Counted from the stretch's first letter, positions 35,181-44,491 are shown. The stretch is 64,000 nucleotides of DNA from Gemmatimonas sp. (GCF_031426495.1 NZ_JANPLK010000017.1:1-64000), one strand, 5' to 3'. A program made the numbers and translations. Notes: generated by a model from the letters alone, not told the origin.

Positions 35181-36136
35181 CAAAGCGAATCCTCGAGCAA
35201 TCCGAGGCGTCCCAGGTCCATTGGTGCGCCGGTGAGACGAGCGAAGGCATCCCGGTAGCGGAAGCTGGTCGCGCCGATGACATCATCGGGAAGCGTGGGA
35301 GCCGGCGCTTCACCATTCCATCGTCCGGCGCGGCGTTCCACATCGAGCCAGTCCCGAAGCGGCTGCTTGTCGAAGCTGGGCTGACCGCGGCCCGGTGTGT
35401 AGCTGTCGGCCGGCCAGAATCGTGAGCTGTCCGGCGTGAGCACTTCATCGATCAACAACAAGCGTCCGTCACGCCGGCCGAACTCGAACTTGGTGTCCGC
35501 CACGATGATGCCGCGCGGTTCCGCCGTGGCGCGTCCGAACTCGTACACCGTGCGCGCCAGACGCTCGAGTGTGGCGGCCGTATCGGACCCCACGCTGTCA
35601 ATCACGCTGGCGATCGTGATGTTCTCATCGTGGCCCGTCTCTGCTTTCGTGGCCGGGCTGAAGATCGGCGGATCGAGGCGATCGCTCTCACGCAGTCCGA
35701 CCGCCAAGGCCTCACCGGCCAGCGTGCCATGTGCCTGGTACTCTTTCCACGCGGAACCCGTGATGTAGCCGCGGATCACGCATTCGATCGGCACGACATC
35801 GGCGCGCACACACAACATGCTGCGGCCGGCGAGCGCGTCGCGATACGGCGCCAGCGATGGCACCTCGCGTACGATCTCATCGGTGTCGGCAGAGAGCAGA
35901 TGATGCTCCACGACGCTCGACAGCTGGGACAACCACCACGCGGTGAGCTGCGTGAGCACAACGCCCTTGTACGGAATCGCTTCGCTCATGACGATGTCGA
36001 ACGCGCTGATGCGATCGGTCGTCACCAGCAGCAGCCGATCGTCGTCCACGGCGTACACGTCGCGCACCTTGCCGCGCCGCACGAGCGGCAACGGCAATGC
36101 CGTTTCGATCATTGCTGCGGGCCGTCCCGTGCTCAT
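35180..36136 (-). CDS. purC: Phosphoribosylaminoimidazole-succinocarboxamide synthase
   Basis: Joins CAIR and aspartate to form SAICAR. At 318 aa it is the longer PurC form. Motifs include RRGKVRDVYAVDDDRLLLV, DRISAFD, IRGYITGSAWKEYQ, ATKAETGHDENI, DTKFEFG and DEVLTPDSSRFWPADSY. Its start overlaps the purB stop by 4 bases. Confidence 0.96.
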   Translation of the reverse strand: MSTGRPAAMIETALPLPLVRRGKVRDVYAVDDDRLLLVTTDRISAFDIVMSEAIPYKGVVLTQLTAWWLSQLSSVVEHHLLSADTDEIVREVPSLAPYRDALAGRSMLCVRADVVPIECVIRGYITGSAWKEYQAHGTLAGEALAVGLRESDRLDPPIFSPATKAETGHDENITIASVIDSVGSDTAATLERLARTVYEFGRATAEPRGIIVADTKFEFGRRDGRLLLIDEVLTPDSSRFWPADSYTPGRGQPSFDKQPLRDWLDVERRAGRWNGEAPAPTLPDDVIGATSFRYRDAFARLTGAPMDLGRLGLLEDSL

Positions 36137-37572
36137 ACGCGCACCTCTTCCACTTCGACACCGGTGCGGTCACGAGCAAGCCACGGTGCCACGTGTTCGT
36201 CGAGGAACTCCACGACTTGTTCCGGCGACCGTCCGACGAAGCGCCTCGGCTCCGTCACGGCCTGCAAATCTTCCAAAGGGATACCGAAGGCGGGATCGGC
36301 CGCGAGCCGCTCCAGCATGTCGTTGCGCGCTGCGCCATCCTTCACGGCACGCGCGGCGTCGATGCTGTGACCGCGAATCAGCTCATGGGCTTCCTGACGA
36401 TCGCCGCCGGCGCGCACGAAGCGCACGATGATCTCCTCGGTGGCCATGAACGGGAGTTCGTCATCGACGCGACGCCGGATCCGAGCGGGATGGACCTCGA
36501 GCCCGCGCACGACGTTCTGCATCAGCACCAGAATCGCGTCGGTGGCAAGGAACGATTCAGGGATCACCAGACGACGATTCGCGGAATCATCCAGCGTGCG
36601 CTCGAAGTACTGCACGGCGTGCGTCTGATTGGCGTTCGGCTCGAGCGACAACACGAACCGCGCGAGCGACGCGATCCGCTCGGAGCGCATCGGGTTCCGC
36701 TTGTACGCCATCGCCGAGGATCCAATCTGGTTCTTCTCGAACGGCTCCTCGATCTCGCCGAACGCCTGCAGCATGCGGATGTCACCAGAGAACTTCGACG
36801 CGGTGGCCGCGATGCCGGCGACGACGCCAAGCACCTGCGCGTCCACCTTTCGCGAGTATGTCTGCCCGCTGACCGGGATCGACGTCGCGAAGTCCATGCC
36901 GGTGGTGACAAGTCGATCGAGCTCGCGCACCTTTGCATGATCCCCGTCGAACAGCGAGAGGAAGCTCGCCTGCGTACCGGTGGTGCCCTTCACACCGCGG
37001 AACGGCAGCTGCGCGACGCGGTACTCGAGATCCGCGAGGTCAAGGAGGATGTCCTGCATCCACAACGTCGCGCGCTTGCCGACCGTGGTGAGCTGCGCCG
37101 GCTGAAGGTGCGTATAGCCGAGGGCCGGTTCGTCCTTCCACTCGCGCGCGAACCCGCCAAGGGCATCGAGCGAATCGATCAGCTTCTCGCGCAGTAGGTG
37201 CAACCCGCGGCGCATCAGAATCAGCTCCGCGTTGTCGGTGACGAAGCAGCTCGTGGCGCCGAGGTGAATGTACTTGCGGGCCGCCGGCGCCACATCGCCG
37301 AACGCGTGCACGTGGGCCATGACGTCGTGACGGAACTTCTTCTCGTACACGGCGACGGCATCGAAGTCGAAGTCATCGAGATGCGCGCGCATTTCTTCGA
37401 GCGCGGCATCGGGAATCGCAATGCCGAGACTCTGCTGCGCTTCGGCGAGCGCCAGCCACAACCGGCGCCAGAGGCCGTACCGCGTCTGCGGGCCCCACAG
37501 CGTGAGCATGGCGCGCGACGCATAGCGGTCGGCGAGCGGCGAGGCGTACGAAGTGCGGTCGGGTGCGGTCAC
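36133..37572 (-). CDS. purB: Adenylosuccinate lyase
   Basis: Fumarase-superfamily lyase acting twice in purine synthesis. From GTG 37572 the product is 479 aa. It shows HLGATSCFVTDNAELILMRRGL, the catalytic GYTHLQPAQLTTVGKR, KGTTGTQASFL, and the signature loop GSSAMAYKRNPMRSE. The frame is open further upstream but runs into htrA; the GTG lies 4 bases after the htrA stop. The long form with these motifs resembles eukaryote/Legionella-type PurB. Confidence 0.94.
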   Translation of the reverse strand: MTAPDRTSYASPLADRYASRAMLTLWGPQTRYGLWRRLWLALAEAQQSLGIAIPDAALEEMRAHLDDFDFDAVAVYEKKFRHDVMAHVHAFGDVAPAARKYIHLGATSCFVTDNAELILMRRGLHLLREKLIDSLDALGGFAREWKDEPALGYTHLQPAQLTTVGKRATLWMQDILLDLADLEYRVAQLPFRGVKGTTGTQASFLSLFDGDHAKVRELDRLVTTGMDFATSIPVSGQTYSRKVDAQVLGVVAGIAATASKFSGDIRMLQAFGEIEEPFEKNQIGSSAMAYKRNPMRSERIASLARFVLSLEPNANQTHAVQYFERTLDDSANRRLVIPESFLATDAILVLMQNVVRGLEVHPARIRRRVDDELPFMATEEIIVRFVRAGGDRQEAHELIRGHSIDAARAVKDGAARNDMLERLAADPAFGIPLEDLQAVTEPRRFVGRSPEQVVEFLDEHVAPWLARDRTGVEVEEVRV

Positions 37573-37576
37573 GGAA

Positions 37577-39004
37577 TCAGCGGAGAGAGAACGACGTCTG
37601 GAGATACTGTCGATTGCGCTCGAATACCACATACACGGGACCGCGAGCGCCATATCGGTCGATGGCAGCCGACGCCGCCTCGGCCGAATTCACTCGCGTC
37701 TGTCCCACCTGCACGATTACATCGCCGTCCTGCAGGCCGATTTCATCGCGAATCCGATCGGACACGCGATACACGAGCGCGCCAGCGTTCGACGCCACGC
37801 CTCGCTCCTGGCGAATGACGTCGGTGAGCGACACCAGTTGCAGTTCGCGTAGCACGGTGACCTTGGGTGCGCTTACCTCCGGCGCGTCGGCGACCTGCAG
37901 CGAGAAGCGCTGTTCGCCGCTGCCACGGCGCACGGTGACCGCCAGCTGCTCACCAACACGCAGGTCGAGCAGCCGCGCTTCCCAGTCGAACGGATTCTTC
38001 ACGGGCCGCGTGCCGGCGGCGATCACTTGATCACCCGCGCGGACTCCAGCGCGATCCGCGGGGGATCCCGGAACCACGCGCGCCACGATGGCGCCGACCG
38101 CGGCCGCTTCGCGCGCGCTCTGCACGTCGGGCGTCTGTAGGCGAATGCCCACCCACGGCTGACGCACCGAACCGTGATCGAGCAGGTCTTCCACGATCCG
38201 CTTCGTGCGGTCGATCGGGATCGCGAATCCGAGACCCACCGATCCACCGCTCGGCGAATAGATCGAGCTGTTGACCCCGACCACTTCGCCCGACGCGTTC
38301 ACCAGCGGGCCGCCGGAATTCCCGGGGTTGATCGCGGCATCGGTCTGGATCATGTCGACGTACACGCCGCCGCCGTCGCCGCGCCCTGCGAGATTTCGAC
38401 CAACGGCACTCACGACGCCCACCGACACGCTGGGTTCGCTGTTCCCGAGCACGAAACCGAACGGATTGCCGATAGCGATCGACCACTCGCCAACGATCAA
38501 CGTCGACGAACTGCCAAGGGGCGCCACCGGCAGATCCTTGGCCTTGATCCGCACCACCGCGAGGTCGTTCGTCTCATCGATGCCGACCACGGTGGCGTCG
38601 TACGACGTTCCGTCGCGCATGCCGATGGAGACCTTCGTGGCGCCCGAGATCACGTGGGCGTTGGTCACGATGATGCCGTCACTACGCACAACGAAGCCGG
38701 AGCCGATGCCGGCGTTGCGGCGTTCACCGGTGCGCCCGCCCATGAAGTATTCGAAGAAGTCGACCGGGACCTTCTGCACCGTTTCCGTCTGCACCGTGAC
38801 GACGGCTGGGGCTACGCGTTCCACGGCCGTCGTGATGGCGGTCCGACGCGATCCATCGATGGTCTGCGCGGGAACGGGGCCGACCGGCTTGCCGGGGGCA
38901 GGCGGGAGCGTGCGGGTCTGCGCATTCGACGTGCTGGGGTTCGCCCCCTCGCAGCCGATGAGGGTGAGCGCGACCAGCAGAATGAGCGTAGAACGTTGGA
39001 CCAT
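37577..39004 (-). CDS. HtrA/Deg-family serine protease, probable lipoprotein
   Basis: Periplasmic quality-control protease. From ATG 39004 (AGAGGA about 8 bases upstream) the product is 475 aa. It starts with a lipoprotein signal whose lipobox is LIGC (Cys18). The trypsin-like domain has His in TNAHVISG, Asp in DETNDLAVV and Ser in GNSGGPL. Two PDZ domains follow (around residues 290-370 and 390-475). In-frame ATGs at 39031 and 39013 would overlap truA and give a poorer signal peptide. Confidence 0.93.
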   Translation of the reverse strand: MVQRSTLILLVALTLIGCEGANPSTSNAQTRTLPPAPGKPVGPVPAQTIDGSRRTAITTAVERVAPAVVTVQTETVQKVPVDFFEYFMGGRTGERRNAGIGSGFVVRSDGIIVTNAHVISGATKVSIGMRDGTSYDATVVGIDETNDLAVVRIKAKDLPVAPLGSSSTLIVGEWSIAIGNPFGFVLGNSEPSVSVGVVSAVGRNLAGRGDGGGVYVDMIQTDAAINPGNSGGPLVNASGEVVGVNSSIYSPSGGSVGLGFAIPIDRTKRIVEDLLDHGSVRQPWVGIRLQTPDVQSAREAAAVGAIVARVVPGSPADRAGVRAGDQVIAAGTRPVKNPFDWEARLLDLRVGEQLAVTVRRGSGEQRFSLQVADAPEVSAPKVTVLRELQLVSLTDVIRQERGVASNAGALVYRVSDRIRDEIGLQDGDVIVQVGQTRVNSAEAASAAIDRYGARGPVYVVFERNRQYLQTSFSLR

Positions 39005-39020
39005 CAGGAACATCCTCTGG

Positions 39021-39797
39021 TCACGAGGCATCGACGTAAAGCTCTGCGGGATACGTCACCTCGCGCAGCGACAGACCGTGAGCCGGTGCCGGAGCGGGCG
39101 TGCCCGAATTGTCGGGTGCGACGAGGAGCCGCGCGATCGTACCGCGCGGACGCCGCCCCTGAGCCACCTCAACCATCGTTCCGACTAGAAAACGCACCAT
39201 ATGATGGAGAAAACGGTTCGCCGCAACTTCGAACACCCAGCCGCCGTCGCGCTCAACCCACCGCGCATGCTGAATAATGCAGCGGTGGTGATCATCGACC
39301 GGCGCCGTGTGAGCGACGGCGAACGCACGAAAGGTGTGTTCACCCAACACACTGTCGGCTTCTCCCTGTAGCGCCGCCGGGTCGAGCGGGTGTCGGATCG
39401 CCCACTCGAATCGCCGACGGAATGGGGAGCGTGCCGCCTCATCCGTCCCGATAAGATAATCGTATCGACGCGCGATGGCGCTGCGGCGCGGATGAAACTC
39501 CCGCACCATCCGGTGCGCCTCCGCAACCCAGATATCGTCGGGGAGAATGGCATTCATCGCCCGGCGGAGGGTGGCGGGCGTCCATCGCTCCGGTACCCGG
39601 ACGCCGACGCCCTGGCCATGCGCGTGGACCCCGGCGTCGGTCCTCCCGGCGCCAATGGCGGGAACGGCGGTCGCGCACAAACGCGCGAGGCCCATTTCCA
39701 TGTCGCCTTGCACGGTGCGGACGACGGGCTGACGCTGCCAACCGGCGAAGCGCCCCCCGTCATACTGCGTTACCAGGAGGATCGGTCGCGGGTCCAT
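39021..39797 (-). CDS. truA: tRNA pseudouridine(38-40) synthase
   Basis: Modifies uridines in the anticodon arm. From ATG 39797 the product is 258 aa: YDGGRFAGWQRQP near the start, the catalytic Asp in GAGRTDAGVHAHGQ, the RRYDYLI strand, and the C-terminal FLHHMVRFLVGTMVEVAQGR. It is the first gene of the minus-strand series that continues into htrA and the pur genes. A weak TTGAAG-17-TAGCTT match lies at 39808-39836 but leaves almost no leader. Confidence 0.95.
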   Translation of the reverse strand: MDPRPILLVTQYDGGRFAGWQRQPVVRTVQGDMEMGLARLCATAVPAIGAGRTDAGVHAHGQGVGVRVPERWTPATLRRAMNAILPDDIWVAEAHRMVREFHPRRSAIARRYDYLIGTDEAARSPFRRRFEWAIRHPLDPAALQGEADSVLGEHTFRAFAVAHTAPVDDHHRCIIQHARWVERDGGWVFEVAANRFLHHMVRFLVGTMVEVAQGRRPRGTIARLLVAPDNSGTPAPAPAHGLSLREVTYPAELYVDAS

Positions 39798-39842
39798 GAC
39801 CTGGAGGAAGCTAGGCACCAGACGCGTTCGCTTCAACTGATT

Positions 39843-39856
39843 CGCCTTCAAAGGCG
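39843..39856. promoter_or_regulatory. Short palindrome in the truA/GAF divergent region
   Basis: CGCCTT-CA-AAGGCG, a perfect 6-bp inverted repeat in the 105-base space between divergent truA and the GAF gene. It could be an operator; it could equally be chance in GC-rich DNA. Confidence 0.25.
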
Positions 39857-39902
39857 CTCGACTATTGCGCTGTCGCGTCCGCTGACGTTTCCTCCACTCG
39901 CC

Positions 39903-41213
39903 ATGCCTCCTCGCTCACTTGCTTCGCTGGCGTACGCGCTCTCCGCCACATCCGATCTCGACGGTGCCCTCATCGCTCTGGGGGAGTGCCTCGCCGAGTT
40001 GGATCGCGGTGCGTCGGTCGCCCTGCTTCAGTACGACGCCCGCCGCGACATGCTGCGAGACCGGCTCACCCCAGTCGGCGCGCAAGTCGTTCGGACGTCG
40101 ATGGAGACCACCTTCGATCACCTGCCGAAGGCCGCCCGCGTCAAAATTCTGGCCGGTGGGCCCTTCGTCGACGTCAGTGACCGGTCCGCGGACTACGCCC
40201 GCCTGTGCGGCTTCACGGCCTCGCTGGACGGCGGCATTCTGGCCGTCCGCGGCCTGAAGGTCGAGGGTCTGCTCGGCGCCGTTCTGGCGTTGTACGAGCC
40301 GCGCAAGATCTTCGGGACTCGTACGACCGAGCGCCTGTCGCCGGCCGTTGCGCTGTTCGATTTGGCCTACGTGCGCCTCGCCGAGCGGGATGCCCGCGAA
40401 GAAGCCGTCCGCACGCTGGAGGACGTGACGCAGCGGGTGCACGGCGAATACGTGCGGAAGCTCACGGCGTTGGAAACGGAGCTGCGTGAGGTGCGCAACA
40501 CTCCGCAGCACATCACGGCGCTCAATCCGGCGGAGGCGATCGCGATTCAGGCGGATGCCGCACGGTCGGGCGAAGAGGCTCGTCGGGCGCTGCGTCGGGC
40601 CGAACTCGCCGACCAGCAACTGACGTCGGCCGTGGGTCAGCTCGAGCAGGCGCACGTCGAGCTGCATCGGCGCAGTGAAGCCCTGCGGCAGCGGACCCGT
40701 ACGCTGTATCTGCTCGACCGCGCGCTCTCGCTCGACGCCGAGACGACCGAGGCCCGGAAACTGGTGGACGGTCTGCTGGCGTTGGTCGGCGATGACATGC
40801 AAGCACAGCGGTGCTCACTCATGCTGCGAGCGCCCGAGCCGGACTACCTCTACCTCGCAGCGGCGCGTGGCATCGCGCCGAACATTGTGGAGGGGATGCG
40901 TATCCGCATCGGCGAAGGCGTCGCTGGCCGGGTCGCCGCCGCGCGCGAGCCGTTGCTGGTACAGGATGTCCGAGAGGCTGCGCAGCACCCGCTGCTCCGT
41001 GACCAGTACTTCACGACGGGAAGTTTCATCAGTTTCCCACTCGTGTATCACGACGAGTTGGTCGGCGTGCTCAATCTTACGAATCGCGCCCAGCGTGGCA
41101 TCTATACTGACGAAGACGTCGAGCGCGTCCGACTGCTGGGCCTCGTGATCTCGCTCATCATGTCGCGGAACGCGCTCCCTGAACGCTTGCTCGAGTCGAT
41201 CAATGTCCGCTGA
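39903..41213 (+). CDS. GAF-domain signalling protein with central coiled coil
   Basis: A 436-aa cytoplasmic protein with no output enzyme domain. Residues ~1-150 look like a divergent GAF-type sensor. Residues ~155-270 are charged and helical (EEAVRTLEDVTQRVHGEYVRKLTALETELREV and an Ala/Glu/Arg-rich stretch), likely coiled coil. Residues ~275-430 form a clear GAF domain (CSLMLRAPEPDYLYLAAARGI, IGEGVAGRVAAAREPLLVQD, SFISFPLVYHDELVGVLNL). Its last 11 bases overlap trpD, so it is probably the first gene of the trp operon. The ligand is unknown. Confidence 0.85.
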   Translation: MPPRSLASLAYALSATSDLDGALIALGECLAELDRGASVALLQYDARRDMLRDRLTPVGAQVVRTSMETTFDHLPKAARVKILAGGPFVDVSDRSADYARLCGFTASLDGGILAVRGLKVEGLLGAVLALYEPRKIFGTRTTERLSPAVALFDLAYVRLAERDAREEAVRTLEDVTQRVHGEYVRKLTALETELREVRNTPQHITALNPAEAIAIQADAARSGEEARRALRRAELADQQLTSAVGQLEQAHVELHRRSEALRQRTRTLYLLDRALSLDAETTEARKLVDGLLALVGDDMQAQRCSLMLRAPEPDYLYLAAARGIAPNIVEGMRIRIGEGVAGRVAAAREPLLVQDVREAAQHPLLRDQYFTTGSFISFPLVYHDELVGVLNLTNRAQRGIYTDEDVERVRLLGLVISLIMSRNALPERLLESINVR

Positions 41214-42240
41214 ACCATTGACCCAGGCGATTCGTCGCCTGGCGGCCCATGAGTCACTCGACGCGGCGAGCGTGCGTCGCGCATTCGGGGTCATCATGCG
41301 CGGCGAAGGCACACCGGTGCAGGTGGCTGCACTCTTGATGGCGCTGCGGGTGAAGGGGGAGACGCCCACCGAGGTGGCGGGTGTCGTTGAGGCGCTCCGC
41401 GAGGCGATGGTCGTGCTGTCGGCCGAGCGCCCCGACGAGTTGGTCGATACCTGCGGAACGGGCGGCGGGGCACTGACCACTTTCAATATTTCGACGGCCG
41501 CGGCACTCGTTGCCGCCGGTATGGGTGTGCGCGTCGCGAAGCATGGCAACCGGTCGTTTACCTCGCGCTCAGGGAGCGCTGATGTGCTCGAGGCGCTGGG
41601 CGTCGTGATCGATACGACGCCGCCGGCTATGGCCGCCACGCTGGCCGACGCGGGCATTGTGTTCATGTTCGCGCCGCTCATGCACCCCGCGCTGCGTCAC
41701 GTCGGCCCTGTGCGCCGGGAGCTTGCGGTCCCGACGGTCATGAACATCGTGGGTCCGCTGGCCAATCCGGCTCGCGCAGGGCGGCAGGTCGTCGGCGTCG
41801 CGGAACGCGCGCGTCTCGAGCTACTCGCCGACGCGCTCTCGGCGCTGGGAACGGTCCGGGCCATGGTCGTGCACGGCGAGCCCGGCCTCGACGAGATCTC
41901 GCCGCTCGGCCCGACGCACGTGATGGAGGTTCGCGACGGACGCGCCACCTCGTGGACGATCGACCCCGGAGCGCACGGGATTTCGGGAATCGTACTCGAC
42001 GATTTGGTCGGCGGCGATCCGGTACACAATGCAACGCTGATCGAGGACGTTCTCGGCGGCGGCGGCTCCATCGGGGCGCAGTCAGCGGTATTGCTGAACG
42101 CGGCCGCCGCGTTATATGTGAGTCGCGATACCGGTAGTTACTCGGATGCGGTGGACACGACACGGCGGGCGATGGCCGAAGGAGTCGGCCTCGCCGCACT
42201 ACAACGCCTGCGCGTGGCGTCCAACGCGACCCGAGGGTAA
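41203..42240 (+). CDS. trpD: Anthranilate phosphoribosyltransferase
   Basis: Transfers the phosphoribosyl group from PRPP to anthranilate. The 345-aa product shows DTCGTGGGALTTFNIST (PRPP loop), KHGNRSFTSRSGSADVLEALG, MHPALRHVGPVRRELAVPTVMNIVGPLANPA and HGEPGLDEISPLG. trpE and trpG are not in the window. A hairpin follows the stop. Confidence 0.96.
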   Translation: MSAEPLTQAIRRLAAHESLDAASVRRAFGVIMRGEGTPVQVAALLMALRVKGETPTEVAGVVEALREAMVVLSAERPDELVDTCGTGGGALTTFNISTAAALVAAGMGVRVAKHGNRSFTSRSGSADVLEALGVVIDTTPPAMAATLADAGIVFMFAPLMHPALRHVGPVRRELAVPTVMNIVGPLANPARAGRQVVGVAERARLELLADALSALGTVRAMVVHGEPGLDEISPLGPTHVMEVRDGRATSWTIDPGAHGISGIVLDDLVGGDPVHNATLIEDVLGGGGSIGAQSAVLLNAAAALYVSRDTGSYSDAVDTTRRAMAEGVGLAALQRLRVASNATRG

Positions 42241-42250
42241 TCGGGTCGCG
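42225..42250. terminator. Hairpin between convergent trpD and lexA
   Basis: CGCGACCCGA (42225-42234) pairs perfectly with TCGGGTCGCG (42241-42250) around GGGTAA; it includes the trpD stop and ends 4 bases from the lexA stop. No T-run in either direction, so termination is likely but unproven. Confidence 0.5.
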
Positions 42251-42253
42251 CGG

Positions 42254-42861
42254 TCAGTAGCGACGCAACACGCCGACGACGATGCCTTGTATCCGGACAT
42301 CGTCTTCATGCACGAAGAGCGGCGACATCGTTTCGTTGGCCGGCTGCAGGCGAATCCGTCCGTCGCGCTCGCGATAGTAGCGTTTGACCGTCGCACCGGA
42401 TCCGTCGAGCATCGCGATCACCATCTCGCCGTTGTCGGTGCGTTGCGATCGTTGATGACCACATAATCCCCGTCCTTGATCTGCTCCTCGATCATCGAGT
42501 CGCCGCGAACCTTCAGGACGTAGTGGCTTCCGCTGCGACGCAGGAAACCATCCGGCACTGACATCGTTTCACCCGTGTGCATGGCCTCAATGGGGGCACC
42601 CGCCGCCACGGAGCCGAGTAACGGCAGCTCCACCGACCGCTGAAACAGCTCGGAGGGAAGGATCTCGATGGCGCGACTCTCGTTGTACGAGCGTTTGATG
42701 TAGCCCTTGCGCTCGAGATTGGTGAGGTGCTCGTGCACCGTTGCCAGCGAGTTATAGTTGAAGCGCGATGCGATCTCTTCGAAACTCGGGGCGTATCCGT
42801 TCTCTTCGTTGTAATCGGAGAGATAGGACAAAATTTCCCGCTGTCGCTTGGTGAGCGGCAT
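42254..42861 (-). pseudogene. lexA: LexA repressor with a -1 frameshift
   Basis: SOS repressor with autoprotease activity. The first part reads from ATG 42861: MPLTKRQREILSYLSDYNEENGYAPS, a winged helix-turn-helix, the self-cleavage Ala-Gly in SVAAGAPIEA, and the catalytic Ser in RGDSMIEEQI. After VVINDRNA the frame breaks at 42437-42438, where only two bases (CC) stand between GCA and GAC. Read as is, translation stops at 42418. In the next frame the rest of LexA is intact: DNGEMVIAMLDGSG, ATVKRYYRERDGR with the catalytic Lys, ending VVGVLRRY at 42254. One missing base explains everything. It may be a sequencing error or a genuine mutation that would leave LexA unable to self-cleave. Confidence 0.9.
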
Positions 42862-42974
42862 GGTTGCTCCACGAAAGGGGACCTACAGACCCGGACCCCC
42901 GAATGCAGGCCGAATCCACCAAACGCCACGCTAACCGAACACAGGCCGAAGTGCAAGCATTTTCTTCACGACCG

Positions 42975-43793
42975 GTGTGGACCTTCCCGACGGGGACCCT
43001 CGGCGACCTCACCCGCGCCTCCCACGAACGGGCCCGCGCCGTCCTCTCGACCCTGCCGGAGCTTCGGAGTGCGGCCCGCGACATTCCACCGCCGTTCGGT
43101 GCCGAGGCCTTTGCTGGTGCCCTCCGGGGCCCGGCGATCCGGGTGATCGCCGAGGTAAAGCGCGCCTCGCCGTCGAAGGGCGCGATCAATCCGGGCATCG
43201 ATGCCGCGACACAGGCCGCGTACTACGTCGCGGGCGGGGCGGCGGCCATCTCCGTGCTCACCGAGCCCACCCGTTTCGGTGGCGCGCTCGACGACCTCTC
43301 CGACGTCGCCGCGCGCGTGGCTGTTCCGGCCATTCGCAAGGATTTTCTCGTGCATCCCGTGCAGCTGTGGGAGGCACGCGTGCGAGGTGCTGCAGCCGCC
43401 CTGCTGATCGTGCGTGCCTTGTCGCCAGCCGAGCTGCCGATGTTGATGGACGCCGCCCGTGAGTGCGGGTTGGCGACGCTCGTCGAGATCCGCGATGAAG
43501 CCGAGTTGGAGCGGGCGCTCGAGGTCGGGGCGACCGTTATCGGAGTCAACAATCGGAATCTCGAAACGCTCATCATCGATCCCTCCACTGCGCCCACGCT
43601 CATTCCGCGCATCCCGTTGCACTGTGTTGCCGTGGCCGAAAGTGGCATGCAGACGGCCGATGATGTCGCACCGTCCGCGCTCGCCGGCGCCGACGCGATT
43701 CTCGTGGGCAGCGCCATTTCCGCGTCGACGGATCCGGCGGCGTCGGTGCGCGCCCTCGCGGGGTTTGCACGATCGACCTCGGCGCGGCGGTGA
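42975..43793 (+). CDS. trpC: Indole-3-glycerol phosphate synthase
   Basis: Closes the indole ring from CdRP. The 272-aa TIM barrel contains VIAEVKRASPSKG (catalytic Lys), SVLTEPTRFGG, PAIRKDFLV, GVNNRNLETL and VAESGMQT. The start is uncertain: GTG 42975 (before WTFPTGTLGDL) fits the barrel start, while GTG 42951 and ATG 42903 give N-terminal extensions. It diverges from lexA, so it may have its own promoter rather than depending on trpD. Confidence 0.93.
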   Translation: MWTFPTGTLGDLTRASHERARAVLSTLPELRSAARDIPPPFGAEAFAGALRGPAIRVIAEVKRASPSKGAINPGIDAATQAAYYVAGGAAAISVLTEPTRFGGALDDLSDVAARVAVPAIRKDFLVHPVQLWEARVRGAAAALLIVRALSPAELPMLMDAARECGLATLVEIRDEAELERALEVGATVIGVNNRNLETLIIDPSTAPTLIPRIPLHCVAVAESGMQTADDVAPSALAGADAILVGSAISASTDPAASVRALAGFARSTSARR

Positions 43794-44491
43794 ACGTCGC
43801 GGCCGCCGCCGGCCCCGATCGCGCCGTCCCGCCCGAGGTCAAGATCTGCGGGCTGACACGGGAGCGTGACGCGCAGCACGCGGTGACCACCGGCGCGTCC
43901 TACATCGGTGCGATCATGGCCGGCGGTCCTCGACTGCTTACCATGGATCGCGCGCGTGCGGTGCTGGGCCCGCGTCGTCACGATGTGCAGCGGGTTGTGG
44001 TCTTCGGCGACCAGCATCCCGATGATGTAATCGTCACAGTCCAGACGCTCGATCTCGACGTCGCCCAGTTACACGGCGCGTACACCGCGGCATCGATCGA
44101 CACGATTCGTCGGGAAACGGGTCGCATGGTTTGGCCGGTGCTTCGTGTCGCGGGAACGATGCTGCCCGACGATGCCGCCGCACTTGGTGCCTCCGCGGGA
44201 ACGGTGGTGCTCGATGCGCATGTGGTCGGGCAGCTGGGAGGAACCGGTGTCGCTTTGGACTGGTCTGGACTGCGGAATGCCGTCGGGGCGCTTCGCGAGT
44301 CTGTACCGGGGATTCGAATCATCCTCGCTGGCGGATTGCGTCCGCGGAATGTGATCGAGGCCATCCGATTGCTTTCTCCGGACGTCGTAGACGTATCTTC
44401 AGGAGTGGAGTCCGAGACGGGTCTCAAGGACCCGATGTTGGTCGAACAGTTCGTCGCGGCCGTACGCTCGGCCGCAGGGATGCAGCGATGA
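43790..44491 (+). CDS. trpF: Phosphoribosylanthranilate isomerase
   Basis: Amadori isomerisation of PRA to CdRP. The 233-aa product has the catalytic Cys in VKICGLTRERDA, ASYIGAIM, LHG near AQLHGAY, the LDAHVVGQLGGTG loop, LAGGLRPRNV and the catalytic Asp in VVDVSSGVES. The GTG start overlaps the trpC stop and the TGA overlaps the trpB ATG. Confidence 0.95.
   Translation: MNVAAAAGPDRAVPPEVKICGLTRERDAQHAVTTGASYIGAIMAGGPRLLTMDRARAVLGPRRHDVQRVVVFGDQHPDDVIVTVQTLDLDVAQLHGAYTAASIDTIRRETGRMVWPVLRVAGTMLPDDAAALGASAGTVVLDAHVVGQLGGTGVALDWSGLRNAVGALRESVPGIRIILAGGLRPRNVIEAIRLLSPDVVDVSSGVESETGLKDPMLVEQFVAAVRSAAGMQR

Noticed and set aside
42862..42974. Search for a LexA operator in the lexA/trpC divergent region
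   Set aside because: I saw neither GAAC-N4-GTTC, CTGT-N8-ACAG nor GTTC-N7-GTTC. An unrecognised box cannot be excluded.
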